Shown: piece after piece, positions 43,623 to 52,932 of the stretch
How positions within the stretch are numbered: position 1 is the first letter of the stretch
Layout of the letters: each line of letters opens with the position of its first letter
Assembly: GCA_044368575.1 (NCBI GenBank)
Contig: JBIPPH010000005.1
Span: 17,451-81,450 of the forward strand
Source of the DNA: JABMMZ01 sp044368575
Lineage (GTDB): Bacteria > Bacteroidota > Bacteroidia > NS11-12g > UBA955
Direction: 5' to 3'
Length of the DNA stretch: 64,000 bases
Notes under the pieces: generated by a model
What the model was told of the DNA's origin: nothing
What the model saw: the letters and a program-made list of their open reading frames with translations, nothing else
Database searches by the model: none
Made by a program: the position numbers and the translations under genes

Positions 43623-44942
43623 TTAGTTCAAAATGAATTTAGTTGAAGCAGAGAAACTACCTGCAGTCATAGTGCAAGAATATACACCTGAAGACATACC
43701 TGAAGTTGGAACTGCTACATCAAAGTTACCAGCACTGTAGTCACCTGAAATGGTTTTAACCAATTTACCAGTAACATCATAAACTGAAATCACAACTGTT
43801 TCGTTGTTCTTCAATTGAACTGGAACAAATACTTCATTAGCACTTCTGCTTGGGTTAGGGTAAACATTACCTAAAGCATTGCCGTTAGCATCACTGTTTT
43901 TAATACTTAGCGTGTTAGTAGTTAAGTGGTAATCAGTACCATCGAAAATGGTATTGGTGAAAACAGTACCTGGCAAGTAAGATTTCCAAATACTAATAGT
44001 TTGACCATAAACCAATTGGAAGTTAGTGATTACAGCGTTATTTTGAGCAGTTTGAACTGAGTTGTCAACAGTAACACCAGATTTGCTGTACAATCTTACA
44101 CCGTAAAGGTTGTATTTTTTGTTCCAAGTTGAACCATTGTAGGCAATACCAGTATCACCCAATGAAGGCTTTTTCATCGGTTTAAAAGTGATGGTGTGGC
44201 CAATCAACATTGAATTTGGACTTGCATCATTAGCAGTGATAGTTGCACCAACTGAAGCTTGTATGTTTCTACCGAAGAAAGAGGTTTGAGCACCGTTTAA
44301 GCTGATACTATCAGCAAATTGTTTAGTTAAGAAGATGGTATCAGTTTTGAAAGCAGCTGAGTTTAATCTTGTTTTAGGATTGTAATTAGCAATTTTAGGA
44401 CAAGAATAGTAGTAAGATTTATTAGGGTCGGTTTGGTAGAAATAAGCTTTGTTATCTAAACCATCTGGTTTAAAGTACTGAATGAATACTGTATCAACAA
44501 TAGCTACATTTTGGTTACCAACTTTCATTGAATCAGCAAATCTTACATAGAATTGAGTGAAACGGATAGAATCCCAAGTATAAGAATTGAATTTTGAAAA
44601 ACGAGCAGGGTTGTTTTCAAACACCTCATCTCTCGCATCATTGATTCTACCTAATACGTGGAAACCAGTTTTGAATTTGCTACCATCATCGTATACAGTG
44701 TACAAATTGGTGTCAGGTTGAATAAAGTAAACTGAACTGGCTAAACCAGAACCGTTGAAATCATTGTAAGCATTAGCATAATCAAACCAACCTGTTCCAA
44801 TGTCTCTTTTAGAAGAAGTTTTTTGATTGTCATTTTTAACCACAATTTTAAACTGTGGGTAATTGTGATTGATTTTTTCTTGCACTTGAGCTTGTACTGA
44901 TAAGAGGCTCAATCCAAGAATACTGAGTAGAATTCTTTTCAT
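43623..44942 (-). CDS. Secreted protein with T9SS type A sorting domain
   Basis: 439 aa from ATG at 44942; an ATG 12 codons upstream is in frame but adds a polar stretch before the signal peptide MKRILLSILGLSLLSVQAQ. The body (20-350) is beta-rich and has no recognised domain; residues about 360-439 (NVYPNPSRSANEVFV to SASTKFILN) are a type IX secretion sorting domain. Surface-exposed or released. The -7 element at 44983-44976 precedes it. Confidence 0.85.
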   Translation of the reverse strand: MKRILLSILGLSLLSVQAQVQEKINHNYPQFKIVVKNDNQKTSSKRDIGTGWFDYANAYNDFNGSGLASSVYFIQPDTNLYTVYDDGSKFKTGFHVLGRINDARDEVFENNPARFSKFNSYTWDSIRFTQFYVRFADSMKVGNQNVAIVDTVFIQYFKPDGLDNKAYFYQTDPNKSYYYSCPKIANYNPKTRLNSAAFKTDTIFLTKQFADSISLNGAQTSFFGRNIQASVGATITANDASPNSMLIGHTITFKPMKKPSLGDTGIAYNGSTWNKKYNLYGVRLYSKSGVTVDNSVQTAQNNAVITNFQLVYGQTISIWKSYLPGTVFTNTIFDGTDYHLTTNTLSIKNSDANGNALGNVYPNPSRSANEVFVPVQLKNNETVVISVYDVTGKLVKTISGDYSAGNFDVAVPTSGMSSGVYSCTMTAGSFSASTKFILN

Positions 44943-44975
44943 AACGTGTTGTTTATTACTTTTGAGTTTAGACGC

Positions 44976-44983
44976 CAAAATTA
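44976..44983 (-). promoter_or_regulatory. Bacteroidota -7 promoter element of the T9SS cargo gene
   Basis: TAATTTTG on the minus strand, ending 33 nt before the ATG at 44942. The upstream in-frame ATG (44978) lies inside the element, confirming the shorter start. Confidence 0.6.
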
Positions 44984-45065
44984 ATACGAATGCTGCAGTA
45001 AAGGAAAAAATTTAACAGAAAAATAAAAATTAATTCATAAAACACTGTTTGTCAATCAATTAATA

Positions 45066-45752
45066 TTAAATATCACCAAGCATAGGGCGCAGCGTAATTT
45101 GTTCCATCACCATGCTAGAGCGGTTTTCCCACGCCATAAAGATTGCACTTGAAATGGCTTCTGTCTTTATGAATCTAGAAACTGGCAATTCAGTCCCTTG
45201 CCATGAATCTGTTAGCGTTGGCCCAGGCAATACCGCTGAAACTGCAATGCCTTGACTCATTAATTCTGCCCTTAACACCCTTGTAAAACCTAGAAGCGCA
45301 TGTTTACTAATACAATAGGAAGAGCCGTTGGCGTATGCTTTTTCACTTGCAGTTGAACAGATATTGAAAACATATCCTCCTTTGGCTAAATTGGGTATTA
45401 GCCTTTTGGTTAAATAATAGCTCGCATTTAAATTCAAGGCCATTTGCAATTCAAAATCCTCATCGCTTTCTTGAGCAATAGCACCAGGCAGAAACACGCC
45501 TGCATTATTGATTAATACATCAATACTTTCAATTTGTTGAAGTATGATTTGAGCTGTGTCTAAAACCACTTGTTTTTGACTCAAATCAGCCATTAAAACA
45601 GTTAAATTTTGACCATATTGATCTTGCAATGGTGATAATTGGCCTGTAGATCTTGAAATTGACAATACCTTAAACCCTTGATGTAAAAATCTTTCAACAA
45701 GGGCTAAGCCTATACCTTTTGAACCTCCTGTAATAACAGCTGTTTTTTGCAT
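45066..45752 (-). CDS. Short-chain dehydrogenase/reductase (SDR)
   Basis: 228 aa classical SDR. TGGSKGIGLALVERF (cofactor loop), NNAGVFLPG, and the catalytic SSYCISKHAL (Tyr-x3-Lys, about residue 145). The start is ATG 45752; an ORF extension upstream to 45899 has no SDR features and runs into the divergent mlaE gene. Probably NADP(H)-dependent; the substrate is unknown. The -7 element TAAGTTTG ends just 3 nt before the ATG. Confidence 0.9.
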   Translation of the reverse strand: MQKTAVITGGSKGIGLALVERFLHQGFKVLSISRSTGQLSPLQDQYGQNLTVLMADLSQKQVVLDTAQIILQQIESIDVLINNAGVFLPGAIAQESDEDFELQMALNLNASYYLTKRLIPNLAKGGYVFNICSTASEKAYANGSSYCISKHALLGFTRVLRAELMSQGIAVSAVLPGPTLTDSWQGTELPVSRFIKTEAISSAIFMAWENRSSMVMEQITLRPMLGDI

Positions 45753-45755
45753 GTT

Positions 45756-45763
45756 CAAACTTA
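45756..45763 (-). promoter_or_regulatory. Bacteroidota -7 element abutting the SDR start (possible leaderless gene)
   Basis: TAAGTTTG on the minus strand with three bases (AAC) before the ATG at 45752. A start at the usual distance would coincide with the A of ATG. Confidence 0.4.
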
Positions 45764-45866
45764 ATCTTTTAAATGCGCTTTTGCAAACTGTATTGTGGAC
45801 AAAGCCTTTATATTTCATTGATATCCAAAACAATTTATAATTATCTTTACGGCCATCAAATAAAGT

Positions 45867-46610
45867 ATGGGGCATAATTACTTTTACTACTTCGGTCACT
45901 ACTTGTTATTCTTAAAGAGTATGGTCTCGAAGCCTGAAAAAACAAGTATTTTTTTCAAACGAATACTTGATGAAATGTACAAAATTGGTGTAGGCTCCCT
46001 CCCTATTGTAGCCATTACCTCTTTGTTCATCGGTGCGGTAACTACTGTTCAAACAGCCTATCAGTTAGTTAGCGGATTCATCTCTAAAACTGTTATTGGC
46101 ACTATTGTTTCAGATAGTACCATGTTGGAATTAGGCCCTACCATTACTTGTTTGGTGCTATCTGGCAAAGTGGGCGCTCATATTGCATCTGAAATTGGCA
46201 ATATGCGCATCAGCGAACAAATAGATGCCTTAGAAGTGATGGGAATAAATGCTTCAGGATACTTAGCCTTGCCCAAAATTTTAGCAGGTCTAGTAATGAT
46301 ACCCATGTTGAACTTCATCGCTATAACCCTCAGTATTTATGGTGGTTATATGGCTGGAGAGTGGTCTGGAATTCTAACGCATCAAGAATTTGTAACTGGC
46401 GCAAGAGACACCTTCAAAGGCTTTACCGTTTTTTTTAGTACTACCAAAGCCTTTACATTTGCTTTCATCATTACCTCAATTAGTAGCTATCAAGGTTATT
46501 ACACTACAGGCGGCGCTTTAGGAGTTGGGGAATCAAGTACTAGAGCAGTTGTATACAGTTCTGTTATGGTTCTGTTTTTTGATTACATTTTAGCTGAAAT
46601 CTTATTATAG
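45867..46610 (+). CDS. mlaE: MlaE-type ABC transporter permease
   Basis: 247 aa. GVGSLPIVAITSLFIGAV and TAYQLVSGFI, then SDSTMLELGPTITCLVLSGKVGAHIASEIG and MRISEQIDALEVMGI, the conserved permease and coupling regions. MlaE permeases move phospholipids or sterol-like lipids between membranes. Followed 1 nt later by the ATPase gene. The solute-binding MCE protein MlaD is not in this operon. Confidence 0.93.
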   Translation: MGHNYFYYFGHYLLFLKSMVSKPEKTSIFFKRILDEMYKIGVGSLPIVAITSLFIGAVTTVQTAYQLVSGFISKTVIGTIVSDSTMLELGPTITCLVLSGKVGAHIASEIGNMRISEQIDALEVMGINASGYLALPKILAGLVMIPMLNFIAITLSIYGGYMAGEWSGILTHQEFVTGARDTFKGFTVFFSTTKAFTFAFIITSISSYQGYYTTGGALGVGESSTRAVVYSSVMVLFFDYILAEILL

Positions 46611-46611
46611 T

Positions 46612-47349
46612 ATGATCGAATTGATTCACGTAGATAAAAGTTTTGAAGGTAGACAAGTCCTTTTTGATGTCAATACGGTCTTCCAAAGTGGCAAAAACAA
46701 TTTGATTATTGGTGCAAGTGGTGGTGGCAAAAGTGTGCTTATGAAATGTATGGTTGGCCTTGAAAAGCCAGAAAATGGTCAAATACAATTTGATGGCAGA
46801 GATTTATTGGCCTTGGAAGATCAAGCTCTCAGAGATGTTAGAAGAGAAATTGGTATGTTGTTTCAAGGAACTGCTTTGTTTGACTCATTAACAGTCGAAG
46901 AAAATATTGCTTTCCCGTTGCAGATGTTCAGTAAAATGACTGCTGAAGAACGCCGTGATCGAGTGAATTTTTGCTTGAAGCGTGTAAACCTTGAGAATGT
47001 CAACAAAAAATACCCTGACGAAATCAGTGGTGGTATGAAAAAACGTGTTGGAATAGCGCGTGCCATTGCATTAGATATAAAATATCTATTTTGCGACGAA
47101 CCCAATAGCGGCCTAGACCCTATTACCTCTCGTTTGATTGACGAACTATTAGACGAAATCACAAAAGAATACAATATTACCAATGTGATTAACAGTCACG
47201 ACATGAAAACAGTATTTGATATTGGAGACCACATTGTCTTTTTATACAAAGGTCAAAAATGGTGGGAAGGGTCTAAACACGATATCCAACATGCTCGTCA
47301 AAATATTCCAGAATTCGATAAATTTATTCAAGCCAGTTATTTTCAATAA
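46612..47349 (+). CDS. mlaF: MlaF-type ABC transporter ATP-binding protein
   Basis: 245 aa. Walker A GASGGGKS (about 35-42), Q-loop LFQGTALFDSLT, signature ISGGMKKR, Walker B LFCDEPNSGLDP, H-loop NSHD. The QGTALFDS and SGGMKKR variants mark the Mla/lipid-export subfamily. Partner of the MlaE permease. The next gene starts 3 nt after its stop. Confidence 0.95.
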   Translation: MIELIHVDKSFEGRQVLFDVNTVFQSGKNNLIIGASGGGKSVLMKCMVGLEKPENGQIQFDGRDLLALEDQALRDVRREIGMLFQGTALFDSLTVEENIAFPLQMFSKMTAEERRDRVNFCLKRVNLENVNKKYPDEISGGMKKRVGIARAIALDIKYLFCDEPNSGLDPITSRLIDELLDEITKEYNITNVINSHDMKTVFDIGDHIVFLYKGQKWWEGSKHDIQHARQNIPEFDKFIQASYFQ

Positions 47350-47352
47350 ACC

Positions 47353-49470
47353 ATGAAACGCTTCCGTATATATTCCCTTTTTGCCTGCTTTGTGCTGATT
47401 TTATCTGCCCACAAAAAAGAAGAAGGCATGTTCCCTCTCAGCCACCTAAAAAAAGTTGATTTAAAATCTGCAGGATTTAAAATCAATGAGAAAGACATTT
47501 ACAATCCTGATGGCATAGCCCTTACTGATGCTTTGGTTAGATTGGGTGGTTGTACAGGTTCTTTTGTGTCTGCAGAAGGCCTCATTGTTACCAATCACCA
47601 TTGTGTATTCGGTGCCGTTGCTGGCTTAAGCACAAAAGAAAATGATTACCTAGAGAATGGCTTTTATGCGGCCAATAGAACTCAAGAATTAAGAACCAGT
47701 TTAACTTGTAAGATCACTAAAAGTTATGAAGATGTTAGTTTGAAAGTACTTGATGGCATTAACCTCGATATGGATCCTATAAAGAAAAAAGAACAAATCA
47801 AACTCAATATAGACGCCTTATTAGCTATTGAAAAAGCCAAATACCCTGACCTAAGTATAGAAATCAGTGAAATGTTTGTTGGCTACAGTTACACATTGTT
47901 TAGATACCAAGTCCTAAAAGATGTTCGCCTAGTATATGTACCACCTAGAACAATTGGTGAATTTGGCGGTGAAACCGATAATTGGGAATGGCCAAAACAC
48001 ACAGGTGATTTTAGTTTTGTTAGAGCCTATATTGGCAAAAATGGCCAAGCAGCTGAATACAGTGCAGACAATGTTCCATTTGTCCCTAAAAAACATTTAA
48101 CCATTAACCCTAAAGGCACCAAAAACAATGATTTGGTGTTTATCTTAGGCTATCCTGGCACTACCTACAGACAAGAGCCTTACCAATTCATACAATACCA
48201 ACAAGAGTATGTCTTACCTTTTGTTAGCAATTGGTATGGTTGGAAAATCAACCTTATGGAAGAATTGGGCGCAACCGATAGAAACCGCTACCTGAAAATG
48301 GCAGGCAACATCAAACAATTGGCCAACACCAAAAAGAATTTTGAAGGTAAATTGTATGGACTAAGTACTACAGGATTATTAGATATCAAAAAAGAAGAAC
48401 AGAACAGTTTGAAAACTAATATGGCCGGCAAACAAGTCAACACTTCCCTGTTCAACACCATTGATAGTTTATACCAAATCAAGCTCAACAATGCTACCAT
48501 TGATTTATGGTTTAATTTATTTAACAGAGAGGCCAATAGCATGATTCAAGCCCTCAAAATTGCCAAAGTTAAAACGCTCAAAAAAGCGCCCAATGCCAAC
48601 GACACCGTTTTCTGGAAAACCTGGCGCAAGGCCATCATTACCAACGGATCTGGTAACCCTGAGGACAGTGAATTACAGCAAAAAATTTTAGCCGAGTTGA
48701 TCAAACGTACTCGGCAATTACCAAAACAAAAAGGCATCAAATACTTGTACAAGATCAAAGACCCAATGGCTTGGGTAAAACAAGCCTATGAGGCCAGTAT
48801 CATTACCAAACCACAATTCAATAAAGACGTTCAAAACAACCCTTCTGCTATTTATAATGCAAAAGATCCTCTGATGTTATTGGCTTATGAATTAGCGCCA
48901 TTGCTAAAACAAATCGAGGACCGAAGCAACAGTATTAATGCTCAAATCAGTAATTGTATGCCGGCCTTGTTAGAAGCTAAAATCAAATACACACAAAAAG
49001 CATTTATACCTGATGCTAATAGTACTTTACGCTTCACTTATGGCTATATCAGTGCATACAAAACAGGCCTTAATAAACATCCTTTCCCATACACCAATCG
49101 CCAAGAGATTTTCGAAAAAAATGCTACTGACAATACTGACTACAGATTATCTGCTCCAGTAAAATCTTTGTTGTTAACTCAAAACATTGACCCCATTTTA
49201 TTAGATCCTGAAACTGGTGAATTATTAGTTTGTATGCTATACAACATGGATACTACAGGCGGAAATAGTGGTAGTCCGGTAATGGACGCTGAAGGTAATT
49301 TAGTTGGGGTTAATTTTGATAGAGCCTATACTGCAACACTTAATGATTACAGTTGGAATCCTGATTACAGTAGAAGCATTGCTGTTGATATTCGCTATGT
49401 GTTGTTCACTATGAAATATTTGAACCATGCAGATAATTTATTGTCTGAGATGGGCGTAAGCATTAAATGA
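47353..49470 (+). CDS. S46 family dipeptidyl-peptidase, DPP11-like
   Basis: 705 aa with an N-terminal signal/anchor (1-19). Catalytic His region VTNHHCVF (about 80-86), ETDNWEWPKHTGDFSFVRAY, and Ser639 in GGNSGSP. Arg657, eighteen residues after the Ser, occupies the position that gives Porphyromonas DPP11 its Asp/Glu specificity (Ser655/Arg673) where DPP7 has Gly. It removes dipeptides with an acidic second residue from peptides in the periplasm. It starts 3 nt after mlaF and overlaps the next gene by 4 bp. Specificity is inferred from one residue. Confidence 0.92.
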   Translation: MKRFRIYSLFACFVLILSAHKKEEGMFPLSHLKKVDLKSAGFKINEKDIYNPDGIALTDALVRLGGCTGSFVSAEGLIVTNHHCVFGAVAGLSTKENDYLENGFYAANRTQELRTSLTCKITKSYEDVSLKVLDGINLDMDPIKKKEQIKLNIDALLAIEKAKYPDLSIEISEMFVGYSYTLFRYQVLKDVRLVYVPPRTIGEFGGETDNWEWPKHTGDFSFVRAYIGKNGQAAEYSADNVPFVPKKHLTINPKGTKNNDLVFILGYPGTTYRQEPYQFIQYQQEYVLPFVSNWYGWKINLMEELGATDRNRYLKMAGNIKQLANTKKNFEGKLYGLSTTGLLDIKKEEQNSLKTNMAGKQVNTSLFNTIDSLYQIKLNNATIDLWFNLFNREANSMIQALKIAKVKTLKKAPNANDTVFWKTWRKAIITNGSGNPEDSELQQKILAELIKRTRQLPKQKGIKYLYKIKDPMAWVKQAYEASIITKPQFNKDVQNNPSAIYNAKDPLMLLAYELAPLLKQIEDRSNSINAQISNCMPALLEAKIKYTQKAFIPDANSTLRFTYGYISAYKTGLNKHPFPYTNRQEIFEKNATDNTDYRLSAPVKSLLLTQNIDPILLDPETGELLVCMLYNMDTTGGNSGSPVMDAEGNLVGVNFDRAYTATLNDYSWNPDYSRSIAVDIRYVLFTMKYLNHADNLLSEMGVSIK

Positions 49471-52400
49471 TAAAAACAATTGTATTTGGCCTTAGCACAT
49501 TGGTGTTAACATGCTATGCTTCTGCGCAAAGTGTGTACAATGAATTTGGTCAAAATACTTGTCAAGAGAAAACTGAAACGTATAGTCTCAAACAAGATCA
49601 AATTGAAATACTATACCAACTTCATGGCGATCACTTAGCTAAAACAACACTTGATGAAGTACAATCTGTGATTCCTGAATTTGAAAACAGATTGAATTAC
49701 AATTTAAGTAATGGCATAAAAATATTAGTTTTTAATCACTATAATGCCTACCGTCAAAGTCCATTTCACATTACCAATCCTCAATATTTTGCTGGAGGTT
49801 ATTCTACCCTCAATGAAAATGTAGCTGCTATTTATTTTGATGGCAATACCCAACTATTTAAATTACAAATCCGAAAAGCTGTTGCGCAAGTAATGATTAA
49901 TGAATTCATTTTTGGCGGCAATATTCGAGAACGCATTCAAACGGCTACTTTGTTAACCTTACCAGATTGGTATTACAAAGGCTTAATGGCCTATTTGGCA
50001 GAAAGTTGGAACATAGACAACGACAATCATCTTAAGGACTTTTTCCAAAGCAAAAAAGAGAGACAATTTACCTCATTACAGGCGTCTGATGCTATTTTAG
50101 CAGGCCATAGCATTTGGCGATACTTAGAAGAAAAAAATGGCCGAGGGGCGGTTAGCAATATTGTGTTTTTAACCAAATTAGGGCGCAATGTTGAGAATGC
50201 ATTTATGTATTACACTGGCATGAACATTAACCAATTGCTAAATGATTGGCAGTCATTTTACCAAGACAAATACAAACGAGATGAATTGGCCTTTAAGTTG
50301 CCAAAAGGTCAAGAAAATGCGCCTACTAGTCTTTCAAAAAAACGATTTACTCAATTTAAATTAAGTAATGATGGCCAGTCAATTGCTATAGTCACCAATC
50401 AATTAGGTCGTTATCAAATCATCTTATATAACATCGCTAAGCAAAGTGTAAAGATCATTGCCAGAGGCGGCCAACAACTCCTCAACAGAAATATTGAATT
50501 ACAATATCCGCTCATTCAATTTCATCCTCAGAAACAATGCTTGAGTGTAATGTATTTTGAACATGACGAAGCCACCTTATACAACTATGACTTAACTGGT
50601 CAATTAATTGAACAAAAACCTTTAAAGGGCATCCCCTTTGTTAAAGGCTTTTCATATGATCATTCAGGCGAAAGAATCGCCCTATCAGTAATACAAAATG
50701 GACAATCTGATTTAATGCTCTACCACCTTAAAACCAATCAGATCGAACAATTAAGCAATGATGCCACTGACCAATTAAACCCCCGTTTCTCCGCCGATGA
50801 CCAAAGCATTTTGTTCAACAGCAATCAATACCGTTTGAGCCCGCATAATTCAGCCTATTTAGCCATATTTCAATACCATATATCTACAAAACGCATTGAT
50901 TACTTAATTGGCCATCAGGATAATTATGCCAATGCAATAGAACCTAATGAAATCAAACCTGGCGTGATCAGTTATTTAAGTGATCAAAATGGCATCATGA
51001 ATAATTACGCCTTTGATGTGAAAAGCAATCAATCATACATGCTGACTAATTATAAGCGTTGTATCATCAGCAATGATGTATCTGAGAGCGGAAGTCAAGT
51101 GGCTGATTTGGTTTTTTACAACAATCGCTACCGAATTTACATCGGTGAAATGTCTTTACAATGGCAATCTGATGTAGTGAAAGATGCCCCAATTACAGCC
51201 TATCGTAAATGGTGTATTCGAGAGTTAGACAGTAGTTTTTTCAAAGACAGTGTCCAAATAGGACTCAGCCAATTACCTCAAGATACCATATTTAAATCAT
51301 TAGAACGCTTGTTTATTAGTGGGTTTCCAAATAAAGAATCTAGTTTGTTAAACAACAAATCTAAACCAGTTGTATCTGAACCGTTGTTTGGCCAAGCTAA
51401 ACCGCAATTTGGTGTAGATTACTTTTTACAACAACTGGATAAAAGTATAATTGGCAGTCCACTTTTCCCTAGCAATGTGACAGAAAAAGTATTCAATTAT
51501 CCATTGATTTCACCTCATTTACAGACATCCATCAGCGACATACAAAAAAACAACACTTTAGTGGCAGGTATTCGCATCCCATTAAGAATAAAAGCTTCAG
51601 ATTATTATCTTCATTACAGTAATCGCAGTGGTCGTTGGGACAAAGACCTCTATGGCTTCAGAAGAAGCCGTGTTTTTGAAGTGTATTCAGAAGCTCAAAA
51701 AATGGTGAATGCACAAATCAAGGGCAGTATTGCCTACCCTTTTAACGAAAGAAGTCGAATAGGTTTCAATGCTTTTGTCAGAAATGACAGATTGGGATTT
51801 ATGGCGGGCGATTCTATTCAATTGCAAAATAAAATCCAAAACAATGTATTTATTGGGCAAGGCATAGAGTACGTTTTTGACAATATTAAAAGCAATGGAC
51901 TTAATTTATTTGAAGGTTTAAGAATAAAATATCAAGCAGACTTTTACAACCAAACGCAAAATCAAAAAAGCATGTTGAATCAGCTATTAGATGCTCGATG
52001 GTACCATCAAATTCACAGACAGCTCTATTTTGCAAGCAGATTAAGTGGCGCATGGTCAATTGGTCAACAACAAACTGCGTATTATTTAGGTGGCGTAGAG
52101 AATGCCTTAATCAATGTCGATTCTAACAACTTTAATTATAATTTACCATTGTTAAATAAGGCACCATATGCTTTTCAAACAATAGTAACACCCGCTAGAG
52201 GATTTATTCGCAACACAAGAGCTGGTAACAAATATCTGTTACTTAATATGGAATTGCGCTGGCCGATTTTTGCTTATCTGAATCAAAAACCCATTGCCAG
52301 TGAATTTTTCAGAAGTGTCATGTTAGTTGGCTTTGCTGATATTGGCACAGCATGGCAAGGAAGTTCACCTTACAGTTTGAGCAATCCATTCAATACAAAA

Positions 52401-52586
52401 ATTGTTCAAGCACCTTTGTATACGCTAACTGTTAGCACTCAAAGAGATCCATTTCTATATGCCTTAGGATTCGGGCTAAGAGCTAAAATCCTAGGACACT
52501 ACATCAAATTTGATCAGGGATGGGGTTATTCAGAAAGGGCCTTGTTAAAGCCCCAAACAACTGTATCAATTGGTTTAGACTTTTAA
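49467..52586 (+). CDS. Propeller-barrel outer-membrane protein with degenerate gluzincin-like domain
   Basis: 1,039 aa. Signal peptide (1-20), an N-terminal peptidase-MA-like domain (about 30-270), a TolB/WD40-like propeller (about 290-540; e.g. LSNDGQSIAIVTNQLGRYQI, PRFSADDQSILFNSNQYRLS) and a surface-antigen-like C-terminal beta-barrel (about 690-1039) ending in Phe. Where gluzincins have HExxH the sequence reads KAVAQVMINEF (about 138), so the domain is inactive as a metallopeptidase. Overlaps the S46 peptidase gene by ATGA. Function unknown. Confidence 0.75.
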   Translation: MIKTIVFGLSTLVLTCYASAQSVYNEFGQNTCQEKTETYSLKQDQIEILYQLHGDHLAKTTLDEVQSVIPEFENRLNYNLSNGIKILVFNHYNAYRQSPFHITNPQYFAGGYSTLNENVAAIYFDGNTQLFKLQIRKAVAQVMINEFIFGGNIRERIQTATLLTLPDWYYKGLMAYLAESWNIDNDNHLKDFFQSKKERQFTSLQASDAILAGHSIWRYLEEKNGRGAVSNIVFLTKLGRNVENAFMYYTGMNINQLLNDWQSFYQDKYKRDELAFKLPKGQENAPTSLSKKRFTQFKLSNDGQSIAIVTNQLGRYQIILYNIAKQSVKIIARGGQQLLNRNIELQYPLIQFHPQKQCLSVMYFEHDEATLYNYDLTGQLIEQKPLKGIPFVKGFSYDHSGERIALSVIQNGQSDLMLYHLKTNQIEQLSNDATDQLNPRFSADDQSILFNSNQYRLSPHNSAYLAIFQYHISTKRIDYLIGHQDNYANAIEPNEIKPGVISYLSDQNGIMNNYAFDVKSNQSYMLTNYKRCIISNDVSESGSQVADLVFYNNRYRIYIGEMSLQWQSDVVKDAPITAYRKWCIRELDSSFFKDSVQIGLSQLPQDTIFKSLERLFISGFPNKESSLLNNKSKPVVSEPLFGQAKPQFGVDYFLQQLDKSIIGSPLFPSNVTEKVFNYPLISPHLQTSISDIQKNNTLVAGIRIPLRIKASDYYLHYSNRSGRWDKDLYGFRRSRVFEVYSEAQKMVNAQIKGSIAYPFNERSRIGFNAFVRNDRLGFMAGDSIQLQNKIQNNVFIGQGIEYVFDNIKSNGLNLFEGLRIKYQADFYNQTQNQKSMLNQLLDARWYHQIHRQLYFASRLSGAWSIGQQQTAYYLGGVENALINVDSNNFNYNLPLLNKAPYAFQTIVTPARGFIRNTRAGNKYLLLNMELRWPIFAYLNQKPIASEFFRSVMLVGFADIGTAWQGSSPYSLSNPFNTKIVQAPLYTLTVSTQRDPFLYALGFGLRAKILGHYIKFDQGWGYSERALLKPQTTVSIGLDF

Positions 52587-52819
52587 TGAATTTCCAAAGA
52601 ATTGTGATTAGCTGCCTCTTCATTCAAAATAGAAACAATAGTGGCATTAGGTTCAACCACAAGCTCATCTAAGGCTTTCATGGTTTCAAGGCTTTGATAA
52701 TAAAACTGTAACAATTCAGCATCTTGAGCTAATTCCTCTTCAAGCGGTTTAATGAGCTCAGTTGATAATTCATTGTATAAGTATAAAAGAACATCGTTTT
52801 GAGTAAACTTTTTTGCCAT
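52583..52819 (-). CDS. Small acidic protein next to ECF sigma factor (possible anti-sigma)
   Basis: 78 aa, all helix-like. FTQNDVLLYLYNELSTEL and EELAQDAELLQFYYQSL resemble the cytoplasmic anti-sigma segments of Bacteroidota, but no zinc-finger Cys/His or membrane helix is present. It lies downstream of the sigma gene, separated by a terminator (52912-52874), and overlaps the convergent barrel gene by 4 bp. Role inferred only from neighbourhood. Confidence 0.6.
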   Translation of the reverse strand: MAKKFTQNDVLLYLYNELSTELIKPLEEELAQDAELLQFYYQSLETMKALDELVVEPNATIVSILNEEAANHNSLEIH

Positions 52820-52873
52820 AAGCTTTATATATGAGTTACACTATAAACGATGAGCCTTAACATTTATTGTATG

Positions 52874-52912
52874 ATCAAAAAAAAATCTGCCTAGACGCGT
52901 CCAGACAGATTT
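52874..52912 (-). terminator. Rho-independent terminator of the ECF sigma factor gene
   Basis: A 30-bp near-palindrome AAATCTGnCT...AGnCAGATTT centred on ACGCGT, followed by T9 on the minus strand, 20 nt after the sigma stop. It should stop most transcripts before the small gene at 52819. Confidence 0.85.
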
Positions 52913-52932
52913 ATAAGTATAAGAAGCAACAG

